Assembly (NCBI RefSeq): GCF_000526315.1 | Contig: NZ_JAFV01000001.1 | Span: forward strand, 4,196,001 to 4,260,000 | Length of the DNA: 64,000 bases | Source of the DNA: Methylopila sp. 73B | GTDB lineage: Bacteria; Pseudomonadota; Alphaproteobacteria; Rhizobiales; Methylopilaceae | Direction: 5' to 3' | Shown: positions 14,979 to 23,830 of the stretch, in pieces | How positions within the stretch are numbered: position 1 is the first letter of the stretch | Layout: each line of letters starts with the position of its first letter | The notes under the pieces: model-generated | Databases searched by the model: none | Told to the model about the DNA's origin: nothing | What the model saw: only the letters and a program-made list of their open reading frames with translations | Program-made: the position numbers and the translations under genes

Positions 14979-17375
14979 TTAAGCGCGCGACGCCAGAGCG
15001 GGGGACTCGTAGTCGGCGCGGCCGCGGTGCTTGATCGCGCCGGCCGGCGGGGGCGGCAGGGGGCCGTCCGCCATGAAGCGGTTCAGCACGTTGCCGACCA
15101 GGGTCGAGACGTTGTTCTTGCCCTCGTTCCAGGGCAGCGAGCCGCAGAAGGCGATTGATGAGAAGGCGAAGCATCCGCCGCCGTTCGGCGTCTCGTGGAA
15201 CGCGATGTCGCCGCGCACGCGCGGGTGGACCGTGCCGTCGAGGCCCTGCTGGTTGAAGCCGAAGTCCTCCATGACCAGCAGATAGGCTTCCGTGTGCCGA
15301 CCGGCCGAGGTCGCGACCGCGAGCGTGTGGGGCGGCGAGCCCAGCGTGACGTCGACGATGTCGAGCTCGAGGCCCGCGCAGCCGCCGCCCACGAGGCCGA
15401 AATTGCCGATCGGCTCGTCGTAGGAGATGCCCTCAAACGCCCAGGCGACGCGCGGGTCAAGGCTGTCCGGCGTGCGGCTGTAGTAGGTCGAGATGTCGAA
15501 GCCTTCGTTCGTCATGCCGACGCCGGCGACCGAATAGAGCGAACGGCCGCGGAAGCGCCACATGCCGCCCAGTTCGCCGGTGCCCTGGTGGTAGTATTCG
15601 CCAGGCTCCGCGCGCCAGGTGCGGATGCCGCTCTCGCAGCGGCGCATCTCGGTGACGACGCCGCGTCCGAGATGATCGTAGGCCGGGTGGAACGAATGCA
15701 CCCAGTACCAGGCGTCCGCGCCCATATACATCAGCCGGCCGCCGCGCTGCGTGTAGTTGTGCAGGGCGTCGAGCTGCGTGCCGGAATTGTGCTCGGGATG
15801 CGAGCCCGTGATGACGACGTTATAGTTTTCGAGCCGAGCGAGGCCGTCGTAGGTGACGTCTTCGTCGGTGATCACATCGTACTCGTAGCCCATCTGCTCC
15901 AGCCAGTAGATCAGGTGAAGGTCGGCGGGATACTGCCAGGGCGCCTGCGCCAGGAAGTGGTCGTACTTCGGCCGGATCGACAGGATCGGGCGCAGCCGCG
16001 ACGACAGGCAGATGCCGGAGCCGTCGGTGTGGGTGTCGTAGATCGAGCCGCCGTACTCGCGGTGCTCGGCCAGAAACATGTTCTGGTGCTGCATGATCGG
16101 CACGCGGTAGACGAACAGCTCCGCGCCGCCGGCGTTGCAGGCCACGTGCTCGTTGGCGTAGGCCATGTAGCTGATGGTCGGGACCATCACGGCGATCTTG
16201 GATTGCTCCTTGCCGATCTCGGGGACGATCCAGAACGGGACATAGTCCTCGTCGCCTTCCGCGGTCGTGATTTTGAGCGCGTAGAACCGGCTCTTGACGT
16301 CGTCCGGCGCCAGCCATTCGACGTCCACGTCCCAGCGGGCGTTGTCGACGTCGTCGTCGTGGAAGTGGATCCCGCCGTATTCCTTCTTGGCGTGCTTCCA
16401 GTCGAAGTTCTCGCCGGCCCAGTTGTAGCCCGTCAGGGCGCGGGTCGGGCAGTTCACCAGTTGGGCGTCGAAACGGTAGGGGCCGTTGTCCTTGGCGACG
16501 ATCGTGCTGATCCCGTCCCAGAAGTCCCACGCGGCGACGATGACGCCGGAAAGCGCGCCGGTCGGGCCGGAGTTGCGGCGCTCGGTGAGGCCCGGCTGCG
16601 CGCCGCCCTTCATCTGCTCGATCTCGAACCGGCTCAGCGCCTTGTTGCAGATGCGCGGGCTGTCGATCTTGCCGTTGTACTTGCCGGTGAACCACACGCC
16701 CTTCGGCAGCGACGACGCGGCGAGCGGATCGTCGTCGATCTTCTCGACATAGGCCGCAAGCGCGACGGGAGCGGCGGTGTGGACGATCGTGGCGTCCACG
16801 ATGGTCTTGACGGGCTCGATCACCGGATCGAGCGCGTAGACAATCTGGGGCTCGTGGTAGAGCGTGACGTCGCCGGTCGCGGCGTCGAAGCTCGCCGCCA
16901 CGAAATGCCACGCGTGGTCGCGGATCGGCGCGCCCGTGGTGATCTTGTGCTCGTTGATCCGCAGTTCGACGAAGCCGTCCTCATTGATGAACAGGCCATA
17001 GCCCTTGCCGTCGGTCCATTTGGTGACGAGGCCCTGGGCGCCATGCTTCCAGTAGCGCGGATGCGTCTTCGGCGTGGTCGGCCAGATCCAGCACTGCAGG
17101 GTGAAGCTTTCGACGTGGAACTGCTTCGCGTCTTCGACGTATCCATAGGATCCGCCGTGGATGATCTGCTTGCGGCCCTTGTAGGTTCCGGTCACGTCGC
17201 TTGCGACGGGCTTCTCGATGAAGCCCGGACCACGCGGGTTGGTGTCGCCGTGGATCATCTGGACGATCTCGGCCTTGAATTCGGCGGGTCCGTCGCAATT
17301 GACGTAGAACTTGATCTTGTCGCCGGGGTGGACGCTGAATTTGTCAGCGTATCCAGTCAACCGCATGGCGCACAT
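14979..17375 (-). CDS. dmfA2: N,N-dimethylformamidase large (beta) subunit
   Basis: A 798-residue protein (the known large subunit is about 760) matching DMFase, which hydrolyses N,N-dimethylformamide to dimethylamine and formate. Layout: an N-terminal beta domain (1-85), a laminin-G-like lectin domain about 88-255 (FTLQCWIWPTT, AWHFVAASFDAATGDVTLYH), then the large catalytic domain with AYANEHVACNAGG, RPILSIRPKYDHFL and VVITGSHPEHNS. The published Paracoccus enzyme holds a mononuclear iron through two Tyr and one Glu; such residues are present but I cannot assign them unaligned. GGAG nine bases upstream supports the ATG at 17375. The small subunit is encoded just upstream. Confidence 0.92.
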   Translation of the reverse strand: MCAMRLTGYADKFSVHPGDKIKFYVNCDGPAEFKAEIVQMIHGDTNPRGPGFIEKPVASDVTGTYKGRKQIIHGGSYGYVEDAKQFHVESFTLQCWIWPTTPKTHPRYWKHGAQGLVTKWTDGKGYGLFINEDGFVELRINEHKITTGAPIRDHAWHFVAASFDAATGDVTLYHEPQIVYALDPVIEPVKTIVDATIVHTAAPVALAAYVEKIDDDPLAASSLPKGVWFTGKYNGKIDSPRICNKALSRFEIEQMKGGAQPGLTERRNSGPTGALSGVIVAAWDFWDGISTIVAKDNGPYRFDAQLVNCPTRALTGYNWAGENFDWKHAKKEYGGIHFHDDDVDNARWDVDVEWLAPDDVKSRFYALKITTAEGDEDYVPFWIVPEIGKEQSKIAVMVPTISYMAYANEHVACNAGGAELFVYRVPIMQHQNMFLAEHREYGGSIYDTHTDGSGICLSSRLRPILSIRPKYDHFLAQAPWQYPADLHLIYWLEQMGYEYDVITDEDVTYDGLARLENYNVVITGSHPEHNSGTQLDALHNYTQRGGRLMYMGADAWYWVHSFHPAYDHLGRGVVTEMRRCESGIRTWRAEPGEYYHQGTGELGGMWRFRGRSLYSVAGVGMTNEGFDISTYYSRTPDSLDPRVAWAFEGISYDEPIGNFGLVGGGCAGLELDIVDVTLGSPPHTLAVATSAGRHTEAYLLVMEDFGFNQQGLDGTVHPRVRGDIAFHETPNGGGCFAFSSIAFCGSLPWNEGKNNVSTLVGNVLNRFMADGPLPPPPAGAIKHRGRADYESPALASRA

Positions 17376-17425
17376 GGGGTCAGTCTCCAAGGTGAGTGCT
17401 GGCGTCAGGCAAGCCGTCGGCATCC

Positions 17426-17445
17426 GCGGCCCCTGACAGGGCCGC
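17426..17445 (-). other. Stem-loop between dmfA1 and dmfA2
   Basis: GCGGCCC and GGGCCGC pair around a 6-base loop within the 138-bp spacer separating the small- and large-subunit genes. No T tract follows, so it is more likely a processing or stability element than a terminator. Confidence 0.5.
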
Positions 17446-17513
17446 GCGAAGGGCGTTCATGCGTGAAGCGAGCTGGACGGGTCTAAAGCTTCAAAGACCG
17501 AAGCGACGAAGGA

Positions 17514-17954
17514 TCAGGTCACCGGCCAGTTGTCGTCGCGGTGCTTCCAGCCTTCCTCGAAATGCTCGGGCATGCCGGCGGTCTCCGGCAGTTCGTCGAG
17601 CCGCATCAGGAAGATGTCGTGCTGGATCTCCTGCTCGTCCGTGTAGACCTTGTCGTTCACGAACTCCGGCGGCACGCCGCGGATGCCGGACAGGCGACCG
17701 ATGCGCCATTCGGCGTCGATCTTGGTGCAGATCACGATCAGCTTGCCCTTGGGCGACTCGCCGCGCATGCGCAGCAGGACGCGCCTCAGGACCGGATCCT
17801 CATGGACGCCGCCGGTGACCACCGTGGTGTCGCCGGGCGTCTCGCACTTCAGCACCGAGAAGCCGGCGACGCCCTTCATGGAGTCGACGCATTCCTTGTG
17901 CTCCTTGATCAGGGCTTCGCGTTCGGGCGTGCCCTTCTTCGGGATCGGAATCAT
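17514..17954 (-). CDS. dmfA1: N,N-dimethylformamidase small (alpha) subunit
   Basis: A 146-residue helical protein (MIPIPKKGTPEREALIKEHKE...) matching the roughly 15-kDa small subunit of DMFase, with the conserved FVNDKVYTDEQEIQHDIFLMRL segment near residue 96. It carries no catalytic residue in the known enzyme and instead forms a stable complex with the large subunit. It precedes dmfA2 by 138 bp on the same strand and lies 186 bp downstream of urtE. Two ACGTCTAGATG sites in that spacer suggest its own regulated promoter in addition to read-through from the transporter operon. Confidence 0.9.
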   Translation of the reverse strand: MIPIPKKGTPEREALIKEHKECVDSMKGVAGFSVLKCETPGDTTVVTGGVHEDPVLRRVLLRMRGESPKGKLIVICTKIDAEWRIGRLSGIRGVPPEFVNDKVYTDEQEIQHDIFLMRLDELPETAGMPEHFEEGWKHRDDNWPVT

Positions 17955-18112
17955 TGCAGTCCTCCCAAGGCGTAGTCATGAAAAAGCTGGACCCGCCGCA
18001 ATAAAGAGCTGCGGAAGGACACTATACCGGGCGGGAGTAAGACATCGTCCCGCCGATGATGACTTGCCGAAACTAAACCAATTCCAGCGTAGGCGCAATC
18101 AATTTGGACGAT

Positions 18113-18147
18113 ACGTCTAGATGTTTATTCGCGTAAACGTCTAGATG
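18113..18147. promoter_or_regulatory. Paired ACGTCTAGATG sites upstream of dmfA1
   Basis: The 11-mer ACGTCTAGATG occurs at 18113-18123 and again at 18137-18147, 24 bp apart, flanking an inverted GTTTA...TAAAC. The second copy overlaps the urtE stop codon. The stretch is AT-rich and about 160 bp upstream of dmfA1. The core TCTAGA is shared with sites before urtA, the porin and the 121-residue gene. Probable operator for the DMFase operon, inferred from recurrence. Confidence 0.6.
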
Positions 18148-18845
18148 GTCATATGGCGGTTGACCAGTTCGTCGGTCATCTCTGCGATGGGGCCGCGCGC
18201 GACGACGCGGCCGTTGTCGACCATCAGGAAGGCGTCGCCGAGCTTGCGGGCGACCTTGATGTGCTGTTCGGTCAAAATCAGGCTGATGCCCAGCTCCTTG
18301 TTCAACATCTTCAGGATCTCGCCGATCTCGTTGACGATGTTTGGCTGGATGCCCTCGGTCGGCTCGTCGAGCAGCAGGATCTGCGGGCCGACCGCGAGCG
18401 CGCGGGCGATCGCGAGCTGCTGCTTCTGCCCGCCCGACAGCAGGCCGGCGCGCTTGTCGAGGTTCTCCTTGAGATAGGGGAAGATCCTCAGGCAGATGTC
18501 GGGAATTTCGGAGGCCTTGTCGGCGCGGGCGAAGGTGCCGAGCAGGATGTTCTCCCGCACCGTGAAGTCCGAGAGAATGCCGCGGCCCTGGGGCACGTAG
18601 CCCAAGCCGTAGGTGGCGCGGACGTTGGTCGGCTTGCCCGAAAGCTCCGCGCCGTTGATGCGGATCGCCCCGGTGGAGCGATCGGTCAGCCCCATGATGG
18701 TCCGCATCAGCGTCGTCTTGCCGACGCCGTTGCGGCCGAGCACGCAGAGGCACTGCCCCTGCTCCAGCTCGAACGAGAAGTCCTTCAGGATGCGGGTGGC
18801 GCCGTAATACGACGTGACGTTCTCGAAGTTGAGCAGCGTGGTCAT
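18141..18845 (-). CDS. urtE: Urea/short-chain amide ABC transporter ATP-binding protein UrtE
   Basis: A 234-residue ABC ATPase of the branched-chain/urea class. Walker A is GRNGVGKTT (about residue 38-46), the signature is LLSGGQKQQLAIARAL (about 137), and Walker B is ILLLDEPTEGIQ (about 160). Its ATG overlaps the urtD stop (ATGA). Relatives couple ATP hydrolysis to import of urea or short-chain amides (Urt, FmdDEF). The neighbouring DMFase genes favour amides as substrate. The stop codon lies within the second TCTAGA operator. Confidence 0.9.
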   Translation of the reverse strand: MTTLLNFENVTSYYGATRILKDFSFELEQGQCLCVLGRNGVGKTTLMRTIMGLTDRSTGAIRINGAELSGKPTNVRATYGLGYVPQGRGILSDFTVRENILLGTFARADKASEIPDICLRIFPYLKENLDKRAGLLSGGQKQQLAIARALAVGPQILLLDEPTEGIQPNIVNEIGEILKMLNKELGISLILTEQHIKVARKLGDAFLMVDNGRVVARGPIAEMTDELVNRHMTI

Positions 18846-19588
18846 GCCGCCTCCTGCTCGCCGAGGTAGACCTCGCGCACGCGCGCGTTCCCCTCGATCT
18901 GCTGGATCGTGCCCTGGGCGAGGAGCGATCCCATGTGCATCACCACGACTTCGTCCGCGATCTCGCGCACGAAGCCCATGTCGTGCTCGACGACGACGAG
19001 GGTCGCGGTCTTGCGGAGATCCTTGAAGATACGGACGGTCTTCTCGATCTCGCCCTCGGTCATGCCGGCGATCGGCTCGTCCATCAGCAGCAGCCGCGGC
19101 TCCTGCATCAAGACCATGCCGATCTCAAGCCACTGTGTCTCGCCGTGGGAGAGGATGCCGGCGCGGTCGTTCAGGCGGTCGGTGAGGCCGGCGAGGGTCG
19201 CGATCTCGTCGAGCTTCTGCTTGAGGCCCGTGACGCGGAACTTGAACAGGTTCCAGAACGGGTTGGTCTGCCGGCTGTAGGCGACCTCGAGGTTCTGGCG
19301 CACCGTCATGTCGCGCAGCACCGCCGGCACCTGAAACTTCCGGCCGATGCCGGCGCGGGCGATGATGTGCTCGTGCTTCGCCGTGATGTCTTCGTTCGCG
19401 AAGACGATCCTGCCCGAGGTCGGTTTGATGCGGCCCGTGATGAGGTCCATCGTCGTGGTCTTGCCGGCGCCGTTGGGACCCACCAGGCAGCAGAGCGTCC
19501 CCTCGGTGACCTCCATGCTGAAGTCGTTGATGACTTTGGTGGCGTCGAAACTCTTCGACAGATTGTGGATTTCGAGAAGGCCTGGCAT
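18842..19588 (-). CDS. urtD: Urea/short-chain amide ABC transporter ATP-binding protein UrtD
   Basis: A 248-residue ABC ATPase. It has Walker A GPNGAGKTTTMD near residue 37, signature ILSHGETQWLEIGMVL near 147 (SHGE instead of SGGQ, typical of UrtD), and Walker B RLLLMDEPIAGM near 167. The start at 19588 is chosen because a longer frame would overlap urtC. It lies 8 bp after the urtC stop and is coupled to urtE. It forms the ATPase heterodimer with UrtE. Confidence 0.9.
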   Translation of the reverse strand: MPGLLEIHNLSKSFDATKVINDFSMEVTEGTLCCLVGPNGAGKTTTMDLITGRIKPTSGRIVFANEDITAKHEHIIARAGIGRKFQVPAVLRDMTVRQNLEVAYSRQTNPFWNLFKFRVTGLKQKLDEIATLAGLTDRLNDRAGILSHGETQWLEIGMVLMQEPRLLLMDEPIAGMTEGEIEKTVRIFKDLRKTATLVVVEHDMGFVREIADEVVVMHMGSLLAQGTIQQIEGNARVREVYLGEQEAA

Positions 19589-19596
19589 CGCCGCCT

Positions 19597-20700
19597 TTAC
19601 TCCGCGGGAATGGGTTTGGCGTCGCCGTTCGGCTCGGCCGAGGCCGGTCCACGCTTGGCCGCGAACAGGCCGAGGCCGGATTCGACCAGGCTCGCGAGAC
19701 CGTTCGGCAGGAACCGGACGACGATGATGAAGAAGCCGCCGAGGATCAGGAGCCAAGTGGCGAGGAAGGTGTCGCCGAGGTAGCTCTGCGCGCCCTGGAT
19801 GATGAAGGCGCCGAGGATCGATCCCAGCAGCGAGTAGCGCCCGCCGATCGCCGCCCAGATCACCATCGAGAGGCTGAAGCCGACGTCGAGCTGGGCCGGC
19901 GAGACGTACTGCACCAGCATGACCCAGCAGCAGCCGGCGATCGCGGCGATGAGCCCGGAGACGGTGTAGATCACCGTTTCGTAGCCCGCGACGCTGTAGC
20001 CGAGGAAGCGGACGCGCTCGCTGTCGTCGCGGATCGCCTGGGTCACGAGCCCAAACGAGCTCTGTGTGATCAGTTTGGCGATCACGGTGGCGCCGAGCAG
20101 GAAGCCGAACACCACCCAATAGGCGGTCGGGCTGTAGGGATCGACCTCGAACCCCGCGAACTGCAGGGAGGAGGGCGGCGTCAGGCCGTTGACGCCGCCG
20201 GTGTAGGGCTGGCGGTCGATGATGATGGTGTAGAAGGCGGAGAGCATCGCGAGCGTCATGATCGCGAAGAACGGTCCCGAGACGCGCGCCCGGAACATGA
20301 TGCCGCCGAACACCGCGCAGAACAGCGTGGGCGCCGCGACCGCGAGGATCATGCCGACGTAGGTGTTCTGGAACGGCTGCCAGAGCATCGGCAGGTGGTC
20401 CAGGCTGTTGTTCAGCATGAACGGCGGGATCGGATTGGATTCGTCCTGGGTCTGCATCTGCATGGTCATCGCCATGCCGTAGGCGCCGAGGCCGAAGGCG
20501 ATGCCCTGGCCGAGGTTCAGGATGCCGCCGAAGCCCCAGCACAGGCTGATCGACAGCGCCAGCATCCCGTAGACGCCGTAGGTCGCGAGCTGGTTCAGCA
20601 GGAAGCTGTCGTCGACCGTCATCGGGATGATGGCGAAGCCGGCGAAGAACACGGCGTAGACCAGCCACTGCGCCGTCTTGTTGTGATAGAGATTTCCCAT
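19597..20700 (-). CDS. urtC: Urea/short-chain amide ABC transporter permease UrtC
   Basis: A 367-residue LivM/UrtC-type inner-membrane permease with about nine to ten hydrophobic helices (for example AVFFAGFAIIPM, AVYGMLALSISLCWGFGGILNLGQGIAF). The segment FQVRAIRDDSERVRFLGYSV-like loop (TQAIRDDSERVRFLGYS near 235) is the conserved cytoplasmic EAA-type coupling region. Downstream of urtB and followed by urtD, it is an integral part of the operon. Unusual N-terminal GNLYHNKT is short and polar. Confidence 0.9.
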   Translation of the reverse strand: MGNLYHNKTAQWLVYAVFFAGFAIIPMTVDDSFLLNQLATYGVYGMLALSISLCWGFGGILNLGQGIAFGLGAYGMAMTMQMQTQDESNPIPPFMLNNSLDHLPMLWQPFQNTYVGMILAVAAPTLFCAVFGGIMFRARVSGPFFAIMTLAMLSAFYTIIIDRQPYTGGVNGLTPPSSLQFAGFEVDPYSPTAYWVVFGFLLGATVIAKLITQSSFGLVTQAIRDDSERVRFLGYSVAGYETVIYTVSGLIAAIAGCCWVMLVQYVSPAQLDVGFSLSMVIWAAIGGRYSLLGSILGAFIIQGAQSYLGDTFLATWLLILGGFFIIVVRFLPNGLASLVESGLGLFAAKRGPASAEPNGDAKPIPAE

Positions 20701-20745
20701 GGTCTCAGAGCGATCCCGCGGTGGCGTTGCTGATGGAGAGCGCGC

Positions 20746-21621
20746 TCATCGGCGCGCGCCGGCCTGGGCGAAGAGGCCTTGCGGGCGGAACCGCAGGAAC
20801 ACCACGATCAGCACGAAGATGATGAAGCGGGCGAAGGTGTCGTTGGTGAAGAAGGCGAAGACGGACTGCATCTCGCCCGTGACGCCGCTCGCCACCACGC
20901 TGCCGGCGAGGGAGCCGCCGCCGACCACGACCATGAGGAATGCCTGCACCACATAGCTCGCGCCCATGGTCGGCAGCACGATGGCGAGCACGCCGAACAG
21001 CGCGCCGGCGACGCCCGCGAGGCCCGCGCCGAGCGCGAAGGTCATCATGTAGATGCGGCCGGAGTTGATGCCGAAGGAGGCCGCCATCTCCTTGTTCTGC
21101 ATCACCGCGCGGACCTGCACGCCGAACCGCGTCTTGTAGAACAGCAGCCAGAGCGCGAACACGAGGAAGGCGGTGATGGCGAGGACGACGATGCGGAACG
21201 CCGAGATCGAGGCGGAGCCGAGCATCACGTTGCTCTGGAACATCTCCGGCACGGCGAGGTACTTCGGGTCGCTGCCGAAGATCAGGCGGACGCCCTGCAT
21301 CAGCACGAGCGAGACGCCGTAGGTCGCGAGCAATGTGTCGAGCGGGCGGTTGTAGAGGTAGCGGATCAGCCCGCGTTCCAGCGCGAGGCCGACCAGCGCG
21401 ACGATCACGAAGGACGCCGGCAGGCACAGCAGATAGGGCAGCCCGAGATAGAACTGCAGCATATAGGAGCTGTAGGCGCCGAGCATGATGAACTCGCCGT
21501 GCGCCATGTTGATCACCCCGGCCGTGCCGTAGATGATCGTGAGCCCGAGCGCCGCGATCAGCCAGATGCTGGCGATGCTGACGCCCAGAATGAGCGCGTT
21601 CAGTAGCGATCCAAGATCCAT
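20746..21621 (-). CDS. urtB: Urea/short-chain amide ABC transporter permease UrtB
   Basis: A 291-residue LivH-type permease with about eight transmembrane helices. It opens with GVSIASIWLIAALGLTIIYGTAGVINMAHGE, a highly conserved LivH/UrtB signature. It lacks the long periplasmic N-terminal extension of classical cyanobacterial UrtB and so resembles FmdE of the Methylophilus amide transporter. A strong hairpin in the spacer separates it from urtA. Confidence 0.9.
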   Translation of the reverse strand: MDLGSLLNALILGVSIASIWLIAALGLTIIYGTAGVINMAHGEFIMLGAYSSYMLQFYLGLPYLLCLPASFVIVALVGLALERGLIRYLYNRPLDTLLATYGVSLVLMQGVRLIFGSDPKYLAVPEMFQSNVMLGSASISAFRIVVLAITAFLVFALWLLFYKTRFGVQVRAVMQNKEMAASFGINSGRIYMMTFALGAGLAGVAGALFGVLAIVLPTMGASYVVQAFLMVVVGGGSLAGSVVASGVTGEMQSVFAFFTNDTFARFIIFVLIVVFLRFRPQGLFAQAGARR

Positions 21622-21712
21622 GGCGCCTTACCCATTTCGCCCGCTTTGGGCCCTTCCAGCGCAAGTCGCGCCGTCGGCGAGCGCGGCGCTGATGTTGCGT
21701 TGCAATAAACGT

Positions 21713-21740
21713 GCCCCGCGGCGCGTGGGCGCCGCGGGGC
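21713..21740 (-). other. Perfect 12-bp hairpin between urtA and urtB
   Basis: GCCCCGCGGCGC and GCGCCGCGGGGC pair perfectly around a GTGG tetraloop, 12 bp past the urtA stop. Only a weak T-rich stretch follows. Such hairpins usually stabilise the binding-protein message or give partial termination, so that the binding protein is made in excess of the permeases. Confidence 0.7.
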
Positions 21741-21752
21741 GGAGACGTCAGG

Positions 21753-23060
21753 TCAGATGACGCTCTTGCGGATCTTGCCGTCGGGCGACTTGAGGCCGTC
21801 CTTGGTGCAGACGCCGGCGTCGGGGTAGATCGAGTACGGGTCCGGCGCGACGTGGCTGTCGGCGGCCTTCACGATCTTAAAGGTGCCGTCGGCCTGGCAC
21901 TGGCCGATCTTCGGCTTCAGCCAGCAGTTGAAGTTGTTCTCGTCGATCCAGATCAGGCCTTCCGGCGAGACGTTGTCCTCGACGCGGACGCCGCCCGAAT
22001 GATCGCGGATCGCGCGCGGCGTGACGTTCTCGAAGCCCACCGCGGCCGCGGCCTTCTCGAAGCCGGCCTTGAACACGTAGGCGGAGGTGTAGGTCTCCTC
22101 CATGTTGTAGTGGGTCGTGCCGTTCTTGCCGTACTTCGACTTCAGGAAGCTCTCGACGAACTTGTTGTTGGTGGGGTTGTCGAGGGACTGGAAGTAGGGG
22201 GCCGACAGGAAGTGGCCAGCGCCGAATTCGGCGCCCATGGCGCGCGTCTCGATCTCACCGGTGGTGAGCGAGGCGATCGGCATCTTGTCGGCCTTGAAGC
22301 CTTCCTGCTTGAACTGCTTGTGGAACGCGATGTCCGACGCGCCGACCACCGTCGAGAAGATGAAGTCGGGCTTGGCTTCGCGGATCTTGTTCAGCACGGG
22401 CCCGAACTCGGAGCTGCCGAGCGGGATGTACTCTTCGCCAAGCAGCTCGCCGCCGGCCTTCTGCAACCACACCTTGGCGTTCTTGTTCGACTCCTTCGGC
22501 CACACGTAGTTCGAGCCGACGAAGAACACGCGCTTGCCGAACTGCTGGACCATGAAGGGGATCAGGTCCTGCGAGTGCTGGTTGGCGAGCGGGCCGGTGC
22601 AGATGGTGTTCTGTGTGCACTCCGCGCCCTCGTAGCAGGTCGGGTAGTACAGCAGGTGGTCGCGCTGCATGACGGTGGGCAGGATCGCCTTGCGGCTCGC
22701 CGAGGTGTAGCAGCCGAACAGCGCGATGACCTTCTCGCGCAGGATCAGCTCCTTGGCCTTCTCGGAGTAGACCGCGAAGTCCGACTTGGCGTCGACGATC
22801 ACGGGCTCGATCGGCACGCCGGCGACGCCGCCCGCCTTGTTGATCTCCTCGATGGCGTACTGCATCACGAGGGTCGAATCTTCCTCCGGAACCGCGAGCG
22901 AGCCGGTGAGGGAGAACAGCAGGCCGACCTTGATCGGCTCCCCCTTCTTCAGGGTCGCGCCCCAGGCCTCGCTGGCGGTCGGCAACCAAAGATGCGGCGC
23001 AGCAAGAGCGGCGGAGGCCGCTGCCGTCGTCTTCAGTAAATTACGGCGGGTGAACTGCAT
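21753..23060 (-). CDS. urtA: Urea/short-chain amide ABC transporter substrate-binding protein UrtA/FmdD
   Basis: A 435-residue periplasmic binding protein of the UrtA/FmdD type. The N-terminus has a Tat-like twin-arginine signal (TRRNLLK) with a hydrophobic stretch ending about residue 34. Mature features are IKVGLLFSLTGSLAVPE, FGCYTSASRKAILPTV, YYPTCYEGAE and FFVGSNYVWPKESN, shared with AmiC. A Shine-Dalgarno AGGGG seven bases upstream supports the ATG at 23060; an in-frame longer start is less likely. It is the first gene of the transport operon, with a TCTAGA-core operator about 80 bp upstream. It captures short-chain amides or urea; which one is not determined. Confidence 0.9.
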   Translation of the reverse strand: MQFTRRNLLKTTAAASAALAAPHLWLPTASEAWGATLKKGEPIKVGLLFSLTGSLAVPEEDSTLVMQYAIEEINKAGGVAGVPIEPVIVDAKSDFAVYSEKAKELILREKVIALFGCYTSASRKAILPTVMQRDHLLYYPTCYEGAECTQNTICTGPLANQHSQDLIPFMVQQFGKRVFFVGSNYVWPKESNKNAKVWLQKAGGELLGEEYIPLGSSEFGPVLNKIREAKPDFIFSTVVGASDIAFHKQFKQEGFKADKMPIASLTTGEIETRAMGAEFGAGHFLSAPYFQSLDNPTNNKFVESFLKSKYGKNGTTHYNMEETYTSAYVFKAGFEKAAAAVGFENVTPRAIRDHSGGVRVEDNVSPEGLIWIDENNFNCWLKPKIGQCQADGTFKIVKAADSHVAPDPYSIYPDAGVCTKDGLKSPDGKIRKSVI

Positions 23061-23130
23061 GTGGGCGGCCCCTAGGTGAAAGGCGTAAAGGCGAAAGAAA
23101 AGGCGGTCCGGCAAGGCTCAAGCACTTGCA

Positions 23131-23151
23131 ACTAGACTTTACATCTAGATG
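23131..23151. promoter_or_regulatory. TCTAGA-core palindrome upstream of urtA
   Basis: The perfect palindrome CATCTAGATG at 23142-23151 is preceded by ACTAGAC at 23131-23137, a second half site. Both are 70-90 bp upstream of the urtA start. Beyond it the spacer 23061-23389 shows no gene or strong structure. The identical 10-mer precedes the porin gene. Confidence 0.6.
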
Positions 23152-23389
23152 CTAGGGTGCGGTGCGAAAGGTCGTCAAGGTCTTTCTTTAGAGGCATGGA
23201 AATTTCTCCGTGCGACGCAGCCCGGCGCCGTTTTCGTGCTCAAAGGCCGCTCCCTTGCTGTGCACGGCGTCGCGAAATTGAGCGGATTCGGCCGTGAGCC
23301 CCGGCGAAGCGGTCGGCGGAGGCGGCTCGCCTGATCTGTCGGCTTACTTGCGCCGAGGGCGGAGCGCGCGGTTGCGCGCGCCGGCGTCG

Positions 23390-23755
23390 TCATGTTTCGA
23401 AGAGGTCGTGGATGCGGCGGAGGAACAGACCGTGCTCTGCCTCCTCCGGCGACGCGTAGAGCTGGTCGTCGAGGGCGCGGGGTCCAAGGCCCAAGCCCCT
23501 TGCGTTTTCAACGAGTCGGTAGGCCTCGAACGGCTTCACCACCAGCACCGCGTAGCCGTCGGCCGCAGCCTCCCGCTGGAAATAGACCATCAGCCGCTCG
23601 AGCGCTTCGCTGCGCTGGCCGGGCTGCGGGGCGCGGCGGTGCTCGCCGATCACGGCGTCGGTCACGAGGGACCGCAAAAACTCGCGCTGTTTTCGTCCGT
23701 AGCGCCGGCGCTCCGGAAGAGTCCTGAGATCACCAGCGGCGGGCTTCGGGAGCAT
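23390..23755 (-). CDS. Hypothetical protein with TCTAGA operator upstream
   Basis: A 121-residue soluble, charged protein. The N-terminal 40 residues are basic (RTLPERRRYGRKQREFLRSL). The middle has a helical ALERLMVYFQREAA and a beta-like YAVLVVKPFEAYRLV. I recognise no family. A paired TCTAGA-core site lies 75-100 bp upstream, as for the DMFase, urtA and porin units, which suggests it belongs to the same regulon. It is an isolated gene between urtA and the divergent two-component genes. Coding status is supported by composition and the promoter signature only. Confidence 0.55.
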   Translation of the reverse strand: MLPKPAAGDLRTLPERRRYGRKQREFLRSLVTDAVIGEHRRAPQPGQRSEALERLMVYFQREAAADGYAVLVVKPFEAYRLVENARGLGLGPRALDDQLYASPEEAEHGLFLRRIHDLFET

Positions 23756-23830
23756 GCCGGTTAGCCCAGCGGCCGGGAGAGGGGGCTCATCGATCGCTTC
23801 CCACGGATAGCCGTCGCAGTGCGCGGTTTA

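Noticed and set aside
15195..17486. A long plus-strand frame opposite dmfA2
   Set aside because: Antisense shadow with Val/Asp/Arg bias and no recognisable domain, while the minus strand encodes a well-conserved DMFase subunit.
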